Source: Microbulbifer sp. GL-2
GTDB lineage: Bacteria > Pseudomonadota > Gammaproteobacteria > Pseudomonadales > Cellvibrionaceae
Assembly (NCBI RefSeq): GCF_007183175.1
Contig: NZ_AP019807.1
Coordinates: forward strand, 4,584,001-4,648,000
Length of the DNA: 64,000 nt
Reading direction: 5' to 3'
A program made the position numbers and the translations under genes. This document shows, piece after piece, positions 44,625 to 53,780 of the stretch. How positions within the stretch are numbered: position 1 is the stretch's first letter; each line of letters begins with the position of its first letter. Under the pieces are notes generated by a model. That model was not told where the DNA came from. It saw nothing but the letters and a program-made list of their open reading frames with translations, and made no database searches.

Positions 44625-46088
44625 CTAAGCAATCGAAAAACTTAAGGGTAAATTTAGATTTTCAAATAGAGAACCAATATTTTCCAGAGAAGAAACAGAC
44701 TCAATATGACCATCGGGACGAATTAAAATCGCTTTATCTTTATATGTGGTGTCATCTGTCCAATAGCGGCCAAAACCTTCCTCGAAATAGACCTGCATCA
44801 ATTTAACCACTTTTGGCATGCAGATTAAAAATTCAGCATCACCAACAATTAGTAAAGTAAATTTCGAATAGTCTAAAATACTATATAAACGTTTTTTTAT
44901 TTTTTTTTCATATATACTAAAATCAAAAACTCTTGACCCTGAAAGACCTTTTCCGCTATATTCAACCCCCATCCCCGTTATATACCCAGCCCTTTTCTCT
45001 ATAATTTTTACATAATCTTGTGCATGCATTCCAGCTTCAGAGAACTTAGTTGAACGAGTTAACTCTCCAGATCCTTCAATCACATTTTTTGCAACAGGCT
45101 TTCTTTCATATTCATAAGTGCGCAACAAGTTGGAAGGCATGCCGTGATTCATTACCATATTAATTTTCCAAATCAAGTTAAATGCATCCGATATACCAGT
45201 ATTTAAACCCTGCCCTCCATTTACAGAATGGATATGAGCTGCGTCACCCGCCAAAAATATTTTATCCTGGAGAATAAAATTTTCAGCAACTGACTCCCTT
45301 ACTGAAAACTGGGAAAACCACTCTATTTCTTTAAAGCGCACACTGTAGGGGCGTGTCACCTTGTTAATCTTATCTATTGCATCTTCGATGGAAAATTCTT
45401 TTGTATCCATCCGCACGTAAAATCTGTCTAATTTACCCTCTCGAGGAATCCAGGCGACATCGGCTGTTTCAGCTTGAAACACAATTATCTCTGGGACTTT
45501 AGGGAAGTCGGTATCTAAAATACCGTCGATTACTGCCCAAATAATATTTGGACGCACAATTTCAAAATCAACATCGAAAAGATTGCGGACAAATGATTTA
45601 GAACCGTCTGCACCCACAACATAACGAGAAGAAATTATTTCCCCGTTGTTTAATGTAGTGTAACATCCGTCACCTTTAATCTCTATGTTATCGACTTTTA
45701 TTAAACGCTTTACTGAAGATCCTTTTTCTGTAAGTTTTTCGTCTAATAAATTTTCCAGATGGGATTGACCAAGCATAAGAAAATGCTTATGAAAACATCC
45801 CTTTAGACTTCTCCACCAATCAGATTGGCGAGATATAAATTTCCCATCCTTCCAAACAGAACTTGTATCACAAGATAAACCCAAGGGGTAAATGTCGTCA
45901 AATAAACTGCCTATCTCTAATAATTGCAAAGTCCGAGCATTTAATGCATCCGCTCTGCCCACTTTTAATGGGCCACCAGACTTATCTAGTACGATGGAAT
46001 TTATATTGCTCATCTGAGCAAGATAATGGCACATTAGTCCAACTGGGCCCGCCCCAATAATGACTATATCGGTTTCCTTTATTCTCAT
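44625..46088 (-). CDS. group A FAD-dependent monooxygenase
   Basis: 487-residue flavoprotein hydroxylase of the PHBH/TfdB/MhpA type. The FAD-binding motif is IVIIGAGPVGLMCHYLA, the middle motif is VVGADGSKSFVR, and the second FAD motif is FLAGDAAHIHSVNGGQGLNTGISDAFNL. The C-terminal section with ILIRPDGHI fits the thioredoxin-like tail of this group. It would hydroxylate an aromatic substrate using NAD(P)H and O2. Its ATG overlaps the TGA of the dioxygenase gene (46085-46088), and the isonitrile synthase fusion follows 182 bp downstream. A role in tailoring a tyrosine- or tryptophan-derived isonitrile is likely. It is not homologous to PvcC, which belongs to another flavin family. Confidence 0.88.
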   Translation of the reverse strand: MRIKETDIVIIGAGPVGLMCHYLAQMSNINSIVLDKSGGPLKVGRADALNARTLQLLEIGSLFDDIYPLGLSCDTSSVWKDGKFISRQSDWWRSLKGCFHKHFLMLGQSHLENLLDEKLTEKGSSVKRLIKVDNIEIKGDGCYTTLNNGEIISSRYVVGADGSKSFVRNLFDVDFEIVRPNIIWAVIDGILDTDFPKVPEIIVFQAETADVAWIPREGKLDRFYVRMDTKEFSIEDAIDKINKVTRPYSVRFKEIEWFSQFSVRESVAENFILQDKIFLAGDAAHIHSVNGGQGLNTGISDAFNLIWKINMVMNHGMPSNLLRTYEYERKPVAKNVIEGSGELTRSTKFSEAGMHAQDYVKIIEKRAGYITGMGVEYSGKGLSGSRVFDFSIYEKKIKKRLYSILDYSKFTLLIVGDAEFLICMPKVVKLMQVYFEEGFGRYWTDDTTYKDKAILIRPDGHIESVSSLENIGSLFENLNLPLSFSIA

Positions 46089-46921
46089 TGGTAAGAATCC
46101 AAGCCTGGATTTTCAAATTGGGGGTTACTTAGCACCTGAATCCTACGAATATGGCGAGAGGATTTAGACTTAAAAGATTCTCTACCATGCAAAAGTGTAA
46201 AGTTATCACTGATAACTATATCGTCTGTTTGCCACCTGTGAGCATATAAAGTATTTTGAGAATATAGGGCTTTACGTAGACTTCTATGAAAATCATCAAT
46301 ATACTCTACATCAATACCGGTGAAACGGGTTATAGGCGGGTTGATTAGCTTGCCCCTGGATTCAAAATGCGGCTCGCTGTAACGAATAACATTATACTCT
46401 CTATGCGGATGCTTGGTGATAATAGGCGATATAACTTTACTGTTGTAAAATTCCATCTTCCTCTGGTAAGTCCCTGTTACCTGCTTCCAAACATTAACAT
46501 CTTCAGTAGAGGCATTTTCTAAGGCACTAAAAGTGTTGGAAAAATACGTTTTGCCGCCTTGATTTTCTGATGGTGCTTTAACACATTGAAATATTTGATA
46601 CTGAGGTATTTTGGGTCGATACATTCCATCCCAATGTAAAGGCATATAACTATTATCAAAAATATGATCATCTGGATCTTCATTTTGGATTAAATCCAGC
46701 ACTTTCCCGAATGGCCAGATGTCAATTTCACCCCAATACTGGCTAAAAGTTTCAAAATCCAGGGAGTCTCTTAGGGGCTCAAAACCCCTTAACACTACAA
46801 AGAATTCCTTGTTAAATAGCTCACGTAAAAGATCGATTTCTATGTGTCTAATGCTGACAGCACCACTCTTTGGTTTCAGCATCACACCAAACGGATTCAA
46901 TTTTATTGTTTCGTAATGCAC
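46085..46921 (-). CDS. PvcB-like Fe(II)/2-oxoglutarate dioxygenase
   Basis: 278-residue TauD/TfdA-family enzyme. Iron ligands are visible: His96 and Asp98 in PLHWDGMY, His245 in NFTLLHGRES, and an Arg cluster (RHIRR, about 256-260) for 2-oxoglutarate. KAPSENQGGKTYFSN is the typical GGxT segment. PvcB-type enzymes act on isonitrile amino acids, converting them to vinyl isonitriles by decarboxylative desaturation. With the isonitrile synthase two genes downstream, that is the most likely role. It is first gene of the cluster, and upstream is a 548-bp intergenic region. Confidence 0.87.
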   Translation of the reverse strand: MHYETIKLNPFGVMLKPKSGAVSIRHIEIDLLRELFNKEFFVVLRGFEPLRDSLDFETFSQYWGEIDIWPFGKVLDLIQNEDPDDHIFDNSYMPLHWDGMYRPKIPQYQIFQCVKAPSENQGGKTYFSNTFSALENASTEDVNVWKQVTGTYQRKMEFYNSKVISPIITKHPHREYNVIRYSEPHFESRGKLINPPITRFTGIDVEYIDDFHRSLRKALYSQNTLYAHRWQTDDIVISDNFTLLHGRESFKSKSSRHIRRIQVLSNPQFENPGLDSYQ

Positions 46922-47417
46922 GATAGATTACACCCTTTGTTAATCAGGTAATAATTTAAAATCTTTCGAATATGTCATATGATTATGAGCAATCGTCAAT
47001 AAAAAATGATTTGATGCGTAACCCATTCCCTTAAAGCCATAGTCTTATATAGATTAACCGTTAATCCAAATATATTTATTATCATTCCTTTTATATTTCG
47101 CGAGAACAATTAAGCCAGAGTATTTTCTAGAAATATGTGCCAAACATCTCAATTTCAAACTTGGAGGGTTTGCTTCTGTTTAGCGATTGTTGTTATGGTA
47201 ATAGGGTTGTGAAAATTAGGATTAGTACATATTCAGAGCTAATCATAAAATGATAAAAATTTTAGCAGTAAGCGATCTATACGGAAGATATTTAGAATAT
47301 TAAAATATAATTATTTTTTTGTATTAATTTCAATACCTAACTTTATCCAGATAGTAAAGTCAATCGTTACAGTAATAACAGCATGTCCCAATAGATTCAG
47401 AGTTTTACCAAGCTTCT
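46922..47417. other. AT-rich intergenic upstream of the isonitrile cluster
   Basis: About 500 bases without a supportable gene. It should contain the promoter of the isonitrile cluster. No recognised operator. Confidence 0.5.
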
Positions 47418-47446
47418 AAATATATAAAGCGGGCATCTAGCCCGCT
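47418..47446 (-). terminator. intrinsic terminator of the PL14-like gene
   Basis: On the minus strand AGCGGGC-TAGAT-GCCCGCT (47428-47446) is followed by TTTATATATTT. It starts about 24 bp after the stop codon. Confidence 0.8.
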
Positions 47447-47469
47447 ATGATAGATCAAATAAATATCAG

Positions 47470-48501
47470 CTAGAGCCTGCAGGGGGCGCCTGTATTTGGA
47501 TAAGAGCATAGCGGTGCTTCATTTACAATTTTAATACTGCAACAGGAAGTTGCTCCTCCTGGAAGATCTCCGCAACCGCTACCGCCGCAAGAACCGCAGG
47601 AATTCATGCAGCAGGCTCCATTTGCCGTGTAGATTCCCCCCTCTTTATACTCACATGTCCAACCATTCTTACCAAAAATCCGCTTTTCGCTTTTCACAGT
47701 AAAATTATCAAAATATGCTTTAACAGTCTTGGACGGTGCCCAATCCTCGGTTGAACCTCCATGGAATGTATTAAACATAAATGTGTCTACTAATGCATTC
47801 ATATTGCCTGTTAACCGTAGACCATGTTTCTCGACAATCTTTTTTCCATCAACATAAAGCTCAATATACCCATCAGCGTTATTAGCAGTGGTATTCAATT
47901 TTACAAAAACCTCTACTCTATACCATCTATTCAAAGAAAATTTAAAGCCTGTAAAGTTTGAAAAGCTGTCACCACAGGAACTTTGCCTATCTTGATGATA
48001 TACATATAATTTGGGTGCCCCATCACCATTAAACATTACACGAACACTCCAACCATTAGAATCAACAGGGTCACACCCTGTAGTGCTACTACCGCCTCCA
48101 AGGCCGTGGAGCTTACCTCCCTTAACAAACTGGAAATCGCTATGAAATTTTACATCGTAACTTAGGGTTGCTGATTTAACAGCATTGTTCAGAGGTAATT
48201 TTCCGGTGATACGCTCAGATCCCCTATTATATGGGATATAGCTAGCTTCAAGTAGTCTGTTGGCTCCGGATGAGGAAAATGTAACCACTTTTAAACGATC
48301 ATTATTTATTTTAAGTGGGGAATTAACTTCGAAGTTCATTCTAAATAAGGCGTAATCTGTATACTCAGTAGCTGTAGATAGAGGTGTATCTTTTAAAGCA
48401 TGGGTCGCCGAATCAGGCTTTACCGATAAAATATCGGAAAATGTTAAATTTGAAAATCCATAAAAAAACACCAACAGTAATAAAGCAATTTTATTGTTCA
48501 C
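47470..48501 (-). CDS. secreted PL14-like polysaccharide lyase with Cys-rich tail
   Basis: 343-residue secreted protein with signal peptide MNNKIALLLLVFFYGFSNLTFS. Residues about 90-280 carry the PL14-type signature SATLSYDVKFHSDF, FVKGGKLHGLGGG and an Asn/Asp-rich YFDNFTVKS end, as in alginate/glucuronan lyases (family usual KGGKLPGL). The last about 60 residues form a Cys-rich module with CCMNSCGSCGGSGCGDLPGG, containing around ten cysteines, not typical of PL14. Substrate alginate or another uronan is inferred from the family only. Confidence 0.7.
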   Translation of the reverse strand: MNNKIALLLLVFFYGFSNLTFSDILSVKPDSATHALKDTPLSTATEYTDYALFRMNFEVNSPLKINNDRLKVVTFSSSGANRLLEASYIPYNRGSERITGKLPLNNAVKSATLSYDVKFHSDFQFVKGGKLHGLGGGSSTTGCDPVDSNGWSVRVMFNGDGAPKLYVYHQDRQSSCGDSFSNFTGFKFSLNRWYRVEVFVKLNTTANNADGYIELYVDGKKIVEKHGLRLTGNMNALVDTFMFNTFHGGSTEDWAPSKTVKAYFDNFTVKSEKRIFGKNGWTCEYKEGGIYTANGACCMNSCGSCGGSGCGDLPGGATSCCSIKIVNEAPLCSYPNTGAPCRL

Positions 48502-48849
48502 TATTTACTCCGCTACTTAGGTTGAAATAAAAAATGTAATTATTTAATACTATAAGTAGATCGACTCTCTAATCTGAGAGTAATTTACTTGGCGACTTTC
48601 GATCTTTACTTCTTTGTGAGTGGTACCGACTGAATCAGTTATGTACCCTCCTAATAAATTGCTCTCATTGATTGAGGTCAAGGGGTATAGAGTTTTTTAG
48701 CGGACTAGAGTGCCGAATATGAATATACTAATCATCTATAAATTGGCAGATAGGTCCAGTTTTGGGGTAAGTTGGAATTATGACGCCCTTCTCATCTTGG
48801 TGATGCATCTTTTGGGTAAATATTTATTTTTATACTGCGACTATTTTTA

Positions 48850-49001
48850 ACCCTACATTCTTGCCGAAGGGTATAGAAATTGGCAAGATACTCAGCCGGG
48901 TTGATGATGCAGCGTTTCAAATCAACACCCGCTCAAGGAAGGTGTTAAATTACTTGAGTCCACTGAAATTACTGTTGGGCAGGCGCGTGTCACTTAGGTT
49001 G
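48850..49001 (+). pseudogene. C-terminal remnant of an IS30-type transposase
   Basis: Plus-strand reading NPTFLPKGIEIGKILSRVDD then INTRSRKVLNYLSPLKLLLG resembles the end of IS30-family transposases (FPKGTDF... LNNRPRKCLGYKTP-x-E-x-F). Only about 50 codons remain. The rest of the 700-bp gap between the PL14-like and GH8 genes shows no gene. Confidence 0.6.
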
Positions 49002-49203
49002 GCAATCTGGGGAAAACCTATAATGCTATTATCAATTGCCTACCGAGGCTGCCACTTAGCTTAAGCCATGAATAAATTATGCTTTATTTTATGTCAGCTG
49101 CTTACCATCCACCAACACTTACTCTTTGTCGGTTAAAATAAAAAGTAAACAGCTGACCACCCTGATCAATTAAACTTATACTTCACTATGACGATATGCA
49201 ATA

Positions 49204-51003
49204 TTATTGGCAAGTTATTTTACTGTGACCTGCGATACTATCACCTATAAATCCGAAATCAGTTGATTCGCCAGGCTGCAATAGGTTATTCCACTCTAAG
49301 CCACTAGCTTTTAAAGGATTAGATGATGCGTTAAAATTTGCGGACCAGCCATAGTTAAAGGATTCACCTACCCCCAATGACAAATCAACTTGCCAGTTTC
49401 TTAGCACAGCCTCTGAAGTGTTAGTTACAGTAACTGTGGCTAGAAACCCTCCGGTCCAGAATTCTTCTTTTACATTACAGCTCAAAGTCGGAAGTGTATC
49501 TTCTATAACCGATAATGTAACTTTCGCTGGCACAGAAACATTGCCATCGTCGTCAGTAACGGTATAACTAAAACTGTCAGAGCCGATATAATTCTTCGAT
49601 GGTACATAGTTCACCTGACTGCCTGACCAGCTTATAGCACCATGAGCTGGCTGCGTGTGAATATGGTACGCAGTAATTGTGCCATCATCAATTCCTTCTA
49701 AGCGGATCAATACAGGCATATTCATTGTAGTGGTAGCCGATTTACTCAGTGCAATCGGTATACCATTATCATTACCCGTGGTTTGATTGGGCGCCCACCA
49801 ATTACCAGTTAGTGCCAACAAGCTTAAAAGGTTTATTGTATCCTCGAAGTAAGATTCGTGCTTTGCTTTTATATAGTTCCAACCAGCGTTGACCATTTCT
49901 TGATTAGCAGAATCAACAGAGGCAGCCACTACAACTGGTGCAATAAATACAGTGGAATTATACTCAGCGCCAGGAAGTACATTTCCATTTATAGTATAAC
50001 CAGAATAGTATTTATTAAAATCGTAACTATCGCCTATTTGTAGCCTAACCCAGGTAACAAGTTTTTCTGATGCCGATTTTGATCGCTGATCTCCATTATG
50101 AATGTAATCCATAGACAATCGCAAAGGCGTACGAGCAGCATTGTAATAGTAATGTCCAGAGTTTTTTTCGCCAGTGCCGTTGTCATTCTCGGTATCGGGT
50201 CGAGGATTTTGTCCAGTAACAAAGTCAGGCATCAAGCCACTATTACTATTTTGAGTGTTAAGCTGAGCCACCATATCATATATCGAATCAATCGCTGCTA
50301 GCCATTCTGCATCATTTGTGGCATTTTCATACGCACGTAAGTGTCCTGTCATCCAATCGGAGCTGCGTGTCGTGTAAATTTTTTGCGTATCCCAATCGCC
50401 CAGCATCAATCGCTTCGATTCACTATTGTAGTCAGAAACTCGAAGCCCATTGTTGATCATATCAATGGCTTCTTGCTTGTAATTAATCTCAGTATTAGAC
50501 CCCCATTGTTTGTCGGCTAGTAATAATGCGTAAGCAATATCCATGTCACCGTCTGTCGCCGAGCTATAAATTCCAGATGTTTCCGATTCGTCAATTTTCC
50601 ATCCCATTAATTCTGCATTAAGATGGCTACGATGAGTATTGAAAAAGGTAAACAATCCATCAAATTCAGATTTAGCATTCTGGTTATATCCAGCCATAAG
50701 TGCTGTAATAACCATGCCGTAGCCGTGACTTTCGGAGGTTCCCTTACCATGACCATCTGTATCGGCGCCATGTACATAATAGCCACCTTCTATTGTTGCT
50801 GACTGACGAAGGTATTTATCTTTCCAATAATCATAAAACTCTTTGACAGATTCGTTTTGGCTCTGGGTTGTTTGGCTGTTAGGTTTGATGCCGTAATAAT
50901 CAATATTCTGTGGAAATGGGTAGTTTTGTGCAGTCACGAATGAGGCGGACAGTGCCATAATTACGACACAGAATAGAGATCTCATAGATTTAAAATTAGC
51001 CAT
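49204..51003 (-). CDS. secreted GH8 cellulase with cadherin-like and CBM2 modules
   Basis: 599-residue secreted endoglucanase. The signal peptide runs to about residue 25 (SASFVTA). The GH8 catalytic domain (about 26-405) has the putative acid Glu91 in TSESHGYGM and the family signature ATDGDMDIAYALLLADKQW (Asp151). A cadherin-like domain follows at about 410-505 (PAHGAISW, NYIGSDSFSYTVTDDDG), then a C-terminal CBM2 (LSCNVKEEFWTGGFLATVTVTN...). The ATG at 51001-51003 is chosen because GAGGAAGAAGAG lies just upstream and the signal peptide follows. Upstream in-frame ATGs lengthen a non-signal N-terminus. Divergent from the GH5 gene across 668 bp. Confidence 0.93.
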   Translation of the reverse strand: MANFKSMRSLFCVVIMALSASFVTAQNYPFPQNIDYYGIKPNSQTTQSQNESVKEFYDYWKDKYLRQSATIEGGYYVHGADTDGHGKGTSESHGYGMVITALMAGYNQNAKSEFDGLFTFFNTHRSHLNAELMGWKIDESETSGIYSSATDGDMDIAYALLLADKQWGSNTEINYKQEAIDMINNGLRVSDYNSESKRLMLGDWDTQKIYTTRSSDWMTGHLRAYENATNDAEWLAAIDSIYDMVAQLNTQNSNSGLMPDFVTGQNPRPDTENDNGTGEKNSGHYYYNAARTPLRLSMDYIHNGDQRSKSASEKLVTWVRLQIGDSYDFNKYYSGYTINGNVLPGAEYNSTVFIAPVVVAASVDSANQEMVNAGWNYIKAKHESYFEDTINLLSLLALTGNWWAPNQTTGNDNGIPIALSKSATTTMNMPVLIRLEGIDDGTITAYHIHTQPAHGAISWSGSQVNYVPSKNYIGSDSFSYTVTDDDGNVSVPAKVTLSVIEDTLPTLSCNVKEEFWTGGFLATVTVTNTSEAVLRNWQVDLSLGVGESFNYGWSANFNASSNPLKASGLEWNNLLQPGESTDFGFIGDSIAGHSKITCQ

Positions 51004-51430
51004 ACTCTTCTTCCTCGGTCTGATATTTAAAGTAATGGTCTTTAAATTATTCTGTGATGCAGTTTTACTTTGAGAGAGGAAAAACTCCATATCAAATCTA
51101 TCCATGAGCTTATTCATTACAGATTCCAAAGTTCACAGTTAATGAATTACATCCATTTTAGAGGAGAAAATTCATTACTAGAGCTAAAACTGTAAACAAC
51201 TATCCTTTAAACTGTATCTTTGAAATATTCTTAGACTCGCTGACAACTTTGAAACAATAATTTGACTTAACTAGAACGTATAGATTTGGGCGTCCGACCC
51301 ACCCACAAAATAACCTATTTCATCTCGTTCAATACCAAGTGCTGCTCTGCCTTCTCCCCTAGGTAAACATCACCTTAAGTGTTCTGGAGTAAGTAGAGAA
51401 ACCATTACATTGAAAATACATACCTAAAAA

Positions 51431-51446
51431 AGTGATCGTGTTCACA
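51431..51446. promoter_or_regulatory. CRP-like site between GH8 and GH5 genes
   Basis: AGTGATCGTGTTCACA fits the TGTGA-N6-TCACA rule at 9 of 10 conserved positions. It lies in the 668-bp divergent region, about 430 bp from the GH8 start and 225 bp from the GH5 start. The rest of the region is AT-rich with no gene. Confidence 0.45.
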
Positions 51447-51671
51447 AAAAGGGGAGATCTGGGGAAGTTATTAATTGGCACGTCCGTTTTGTCTCAAATT
51501 TATCGCTTCTTATCTTAAGCTGATTAAATTTAGCAGATAACAGTTTTTTTTTATTCAATAATTGTACTTCGGAATTTATCGTTACTACTCCAATGTGATG
51601 ACACTAAATACTAAATTGAGAACTGGGTACGTTGTATTGCGAGTCTTTAAGAAAATAATTGGGATTCTGAA

Positions 51672-53459
51672 ATGTATAAATTAACTTTGAAGCTTTCTGG
51701 AATTATACTACCCCTCAGCGCCAGCCTATTTACTATGAGTGCAATGCCCACATTTGCAGCGACTTGCGAATACAGGGTGCAAAATGAATGGAATAATGGT
51801 TTTGTTGCGTCAATTAGAATTACCAACGATACCACCAGCACTATCAGTGACTGGGATGTGAACTGGGTATATAGTGGGGAAGATCGTATAACCAACGATT
51901 GGAGCACTAAACTTTCTGGTAATAATCCTTATACCGCATTGCCAGAATCTTACAACGCAATTATTGAGCCAGGTCATTCCATAGAATTTGGCTTTCAGGG
52001 TACCAAGAATAGTGACCCTGCTGAAAGTCCAGTCATTAGTGGCTCTGTTTGTGAACCTGTTGACCCGCCAGAGCCCCCGGAACCTTCTGAAGGTGTCTTT
52101 CGTGTGAATGGTAGCGGAAAAATTACAAAAAACGATGAGGTATTACCAGTACGATGTGGAGCTTGGTTCGGTCTTGAAGGGCGCCATGAACCATCGGATG
52201 ATGCGAATAACCCAGGTGGCGCACCGATGGAACTCTTTATAGGTAATACGTTTTGGGCCAATGGAGGACAAGGAACCGGACGAACTATCCAGCAAACTAT
52301 AGATGAGATCAAAGCACAAGGTGTTAATGTAATAAGACTTCCAATTGTGCCACAAACACTGGAGGCTGATAACCCTCAAGGCATTCCTGATGTATTTAAA
52401 AATCACCCATCTGTATTATCTGAAAACTCCCGTCAGGCCCTGGAAGATTTTATTGTACTGGCAGATAAAAATGACTTGAACCTCATTATTGATATTCATT
52501 CCTGCTCCAATTATGTCGGTTGGCGAGCAGGTAGATTGGATGCAATACCACCATATACTGATGCTGATCGCGAAGAGTATGACTTTACTCGAGAAGATTA
52601 CGCCTGTTCAGATGCAGGACCTGGAGTTACCGTCCATGAGTATAACGAGGATAGGTGGCTAGAAAACCTGCGAGAAATCGCTTCTTTATCAGATAAACTT
52701 GGGGTTGGAAATATATTAGGTATTGATATCTTCAATGAACCTTGGGACTACACATGGGATGAGTGGAAATCACTTGCTGAAAGCGCTTATCAGGAAATTG
52801 ATAAAGTCAATTCAGATATATTAATTGTAGTTGAAGGAGTTGCAGCTAAGAAGTCTGATGGAACTCCTGTTCCTCATGGAAATGAAGAGTCAAATCCCAA
52901 CTGGGGAGAGAATTTTTATGGTCAGGCCGATAATCCACTCAATATTCCAAAGGAACGTTTAGTTTTATCTCCTCACATCTACGGGCCCTCCGTGTTTGTT
53001 CAGAGACAATTTATGGATGAGTCACAAGAAAGATGCAATGGACTTGAAGGCGATGCTGCTGGAGATGAGCAATGCAATATTTTGATAGACACTGAGAAAC
53101 TAGTAAATGGCTGGGAGGAACATTTTGGCTACTTGCGTGACGAGGGATTTGCCATAGTAATTGGTGAATTTGGTGGAAATATGGACTGGCCCGCCGGGAC
53201 AGCACCAATCAGAGACCAAAAAAGATGGAAACATATTGCACCAGGTATTGATGAAGATTGGCAAAACGTTGCTGTTGACTATATGGTAGAACATGAAATT
53301 GAAGCTTGTTATTGGGCAATTAACCCTGAATCTGGAGATGCCGCAGGGTGGTACGGTCATGAATACGACCCCGTTTCTAATACTGAAGGTTGGGGACAAT
53401 GGAATGTGTTTGACACCAGGAAAACCGATTTGTTAAACCGACTTTGGGGTAATAAATAA
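51672..53459 (+). CDS. secreted GH5 endoglucanase with N-terminal CBM2
   Basis: 595-residue secreted cellulase. A signal peptide (to about residue 29) precedes a CBM2 (about 31-125, CEYRVQNEWNNGFVASIRITN). A short Pro/Glu linker (VDPPEPPEPSE) leads into a GH5 catalytic domain. The proton donor is Glu356 in GIDIFNEPW and the nucleophile is Glu499 in IVIGEFGGN. The domain order CBM2-linker-GH5 is the reverse of the other enzymes here, which carry CBM2 at the C-terminus. Confidence 0.93.
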   Translation: MYKLTLKLSGIILPLSASLFTMSAMPTFAATCEYRVQNEWNNGFVASIRITNDTTSTISDWDVNWVYSGEDRITNDWSTKLSGNNPYTALPESYNAIIEPGHSIEFGFQGTKNSDPAESPVISGSVCEPVDPPEPPEPSEGVFRVNGSGKITKNDEVLPVRCGAWFGLEGRHEPSDDANNPGGAPMELFIGNTFWANGGQGTGRTIQQTIDEIKAQGVNVIRLPIVPQTLEADNPQGIPDVFKNHPSVLSENSRQALEDFIVLADKNDLNLIIDIHSCSNYVGWRAGRLDAIPPYTDADREEYDFTREDYACSDAGPGVTVHEYNEDRWLENLREIASLSDKLGVGNILGIDIFNEPWDYTWDEWKSLAESAYQEIDKVNSDILIVVEGVAAKKSDGTPVPHGNEESNPNWGENFYGQADNPLNIPKERLVLSPHIYGPSVFVQRQFMDESQERCNGLEGDAAGDEQCNILIDTEKLVNGWEEHFGYLRDEGFAIVIGEFGGNMDWPAGTAPIRDQKRWKHIAPGIDEDWQNVAVDYMVEHEIEACYWAINPESGDAAGWYGHEYDPVSNTEGWGQWNVFDTRKTDLLNRLWGNK

Positions 53460-53471
53460 CAGCTGATTTCC

Positions 53472-53515
53472 AGTGGCATAATTCGCTTTAACTATTATTT
53501 GTGAATTATGCCACT
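53472..53515 (+). terminator. long hairpin after the GH5 gene
   Basis: Perfect 13-bp stem AGTGGCATAATTC (53472-53484) / GAATTATGCCACT (53503-53515) with an 18-base loop, starting 12 bp after the stop. There is no T-run, so factor-independent termination is uncertain. AT-rich sequence without a gene continues to 53780. Confidence 0.6.
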
Positions 53516-53780
53516 CCATCCAATTGATGCAGATAGCAATCCTGAAGCACTGTGCCCAACATATATTTCACCAAATTTATTATATATAAGATCGATAAAA
53601 TGGTTACAGTATACACAACTCCGAAACATAAAGATGAAATCATAAATCACTCAAATAGAAAAAAACAATACTATTTTTTAAATTAAATTTTTAATAAAAA
53701 AACGATTTTTCAACCATTCTTTTAGTTAACACCAACTAAAACTAAGCTCATCTGTAACCAGAGTATTATGGAAAAAACTA

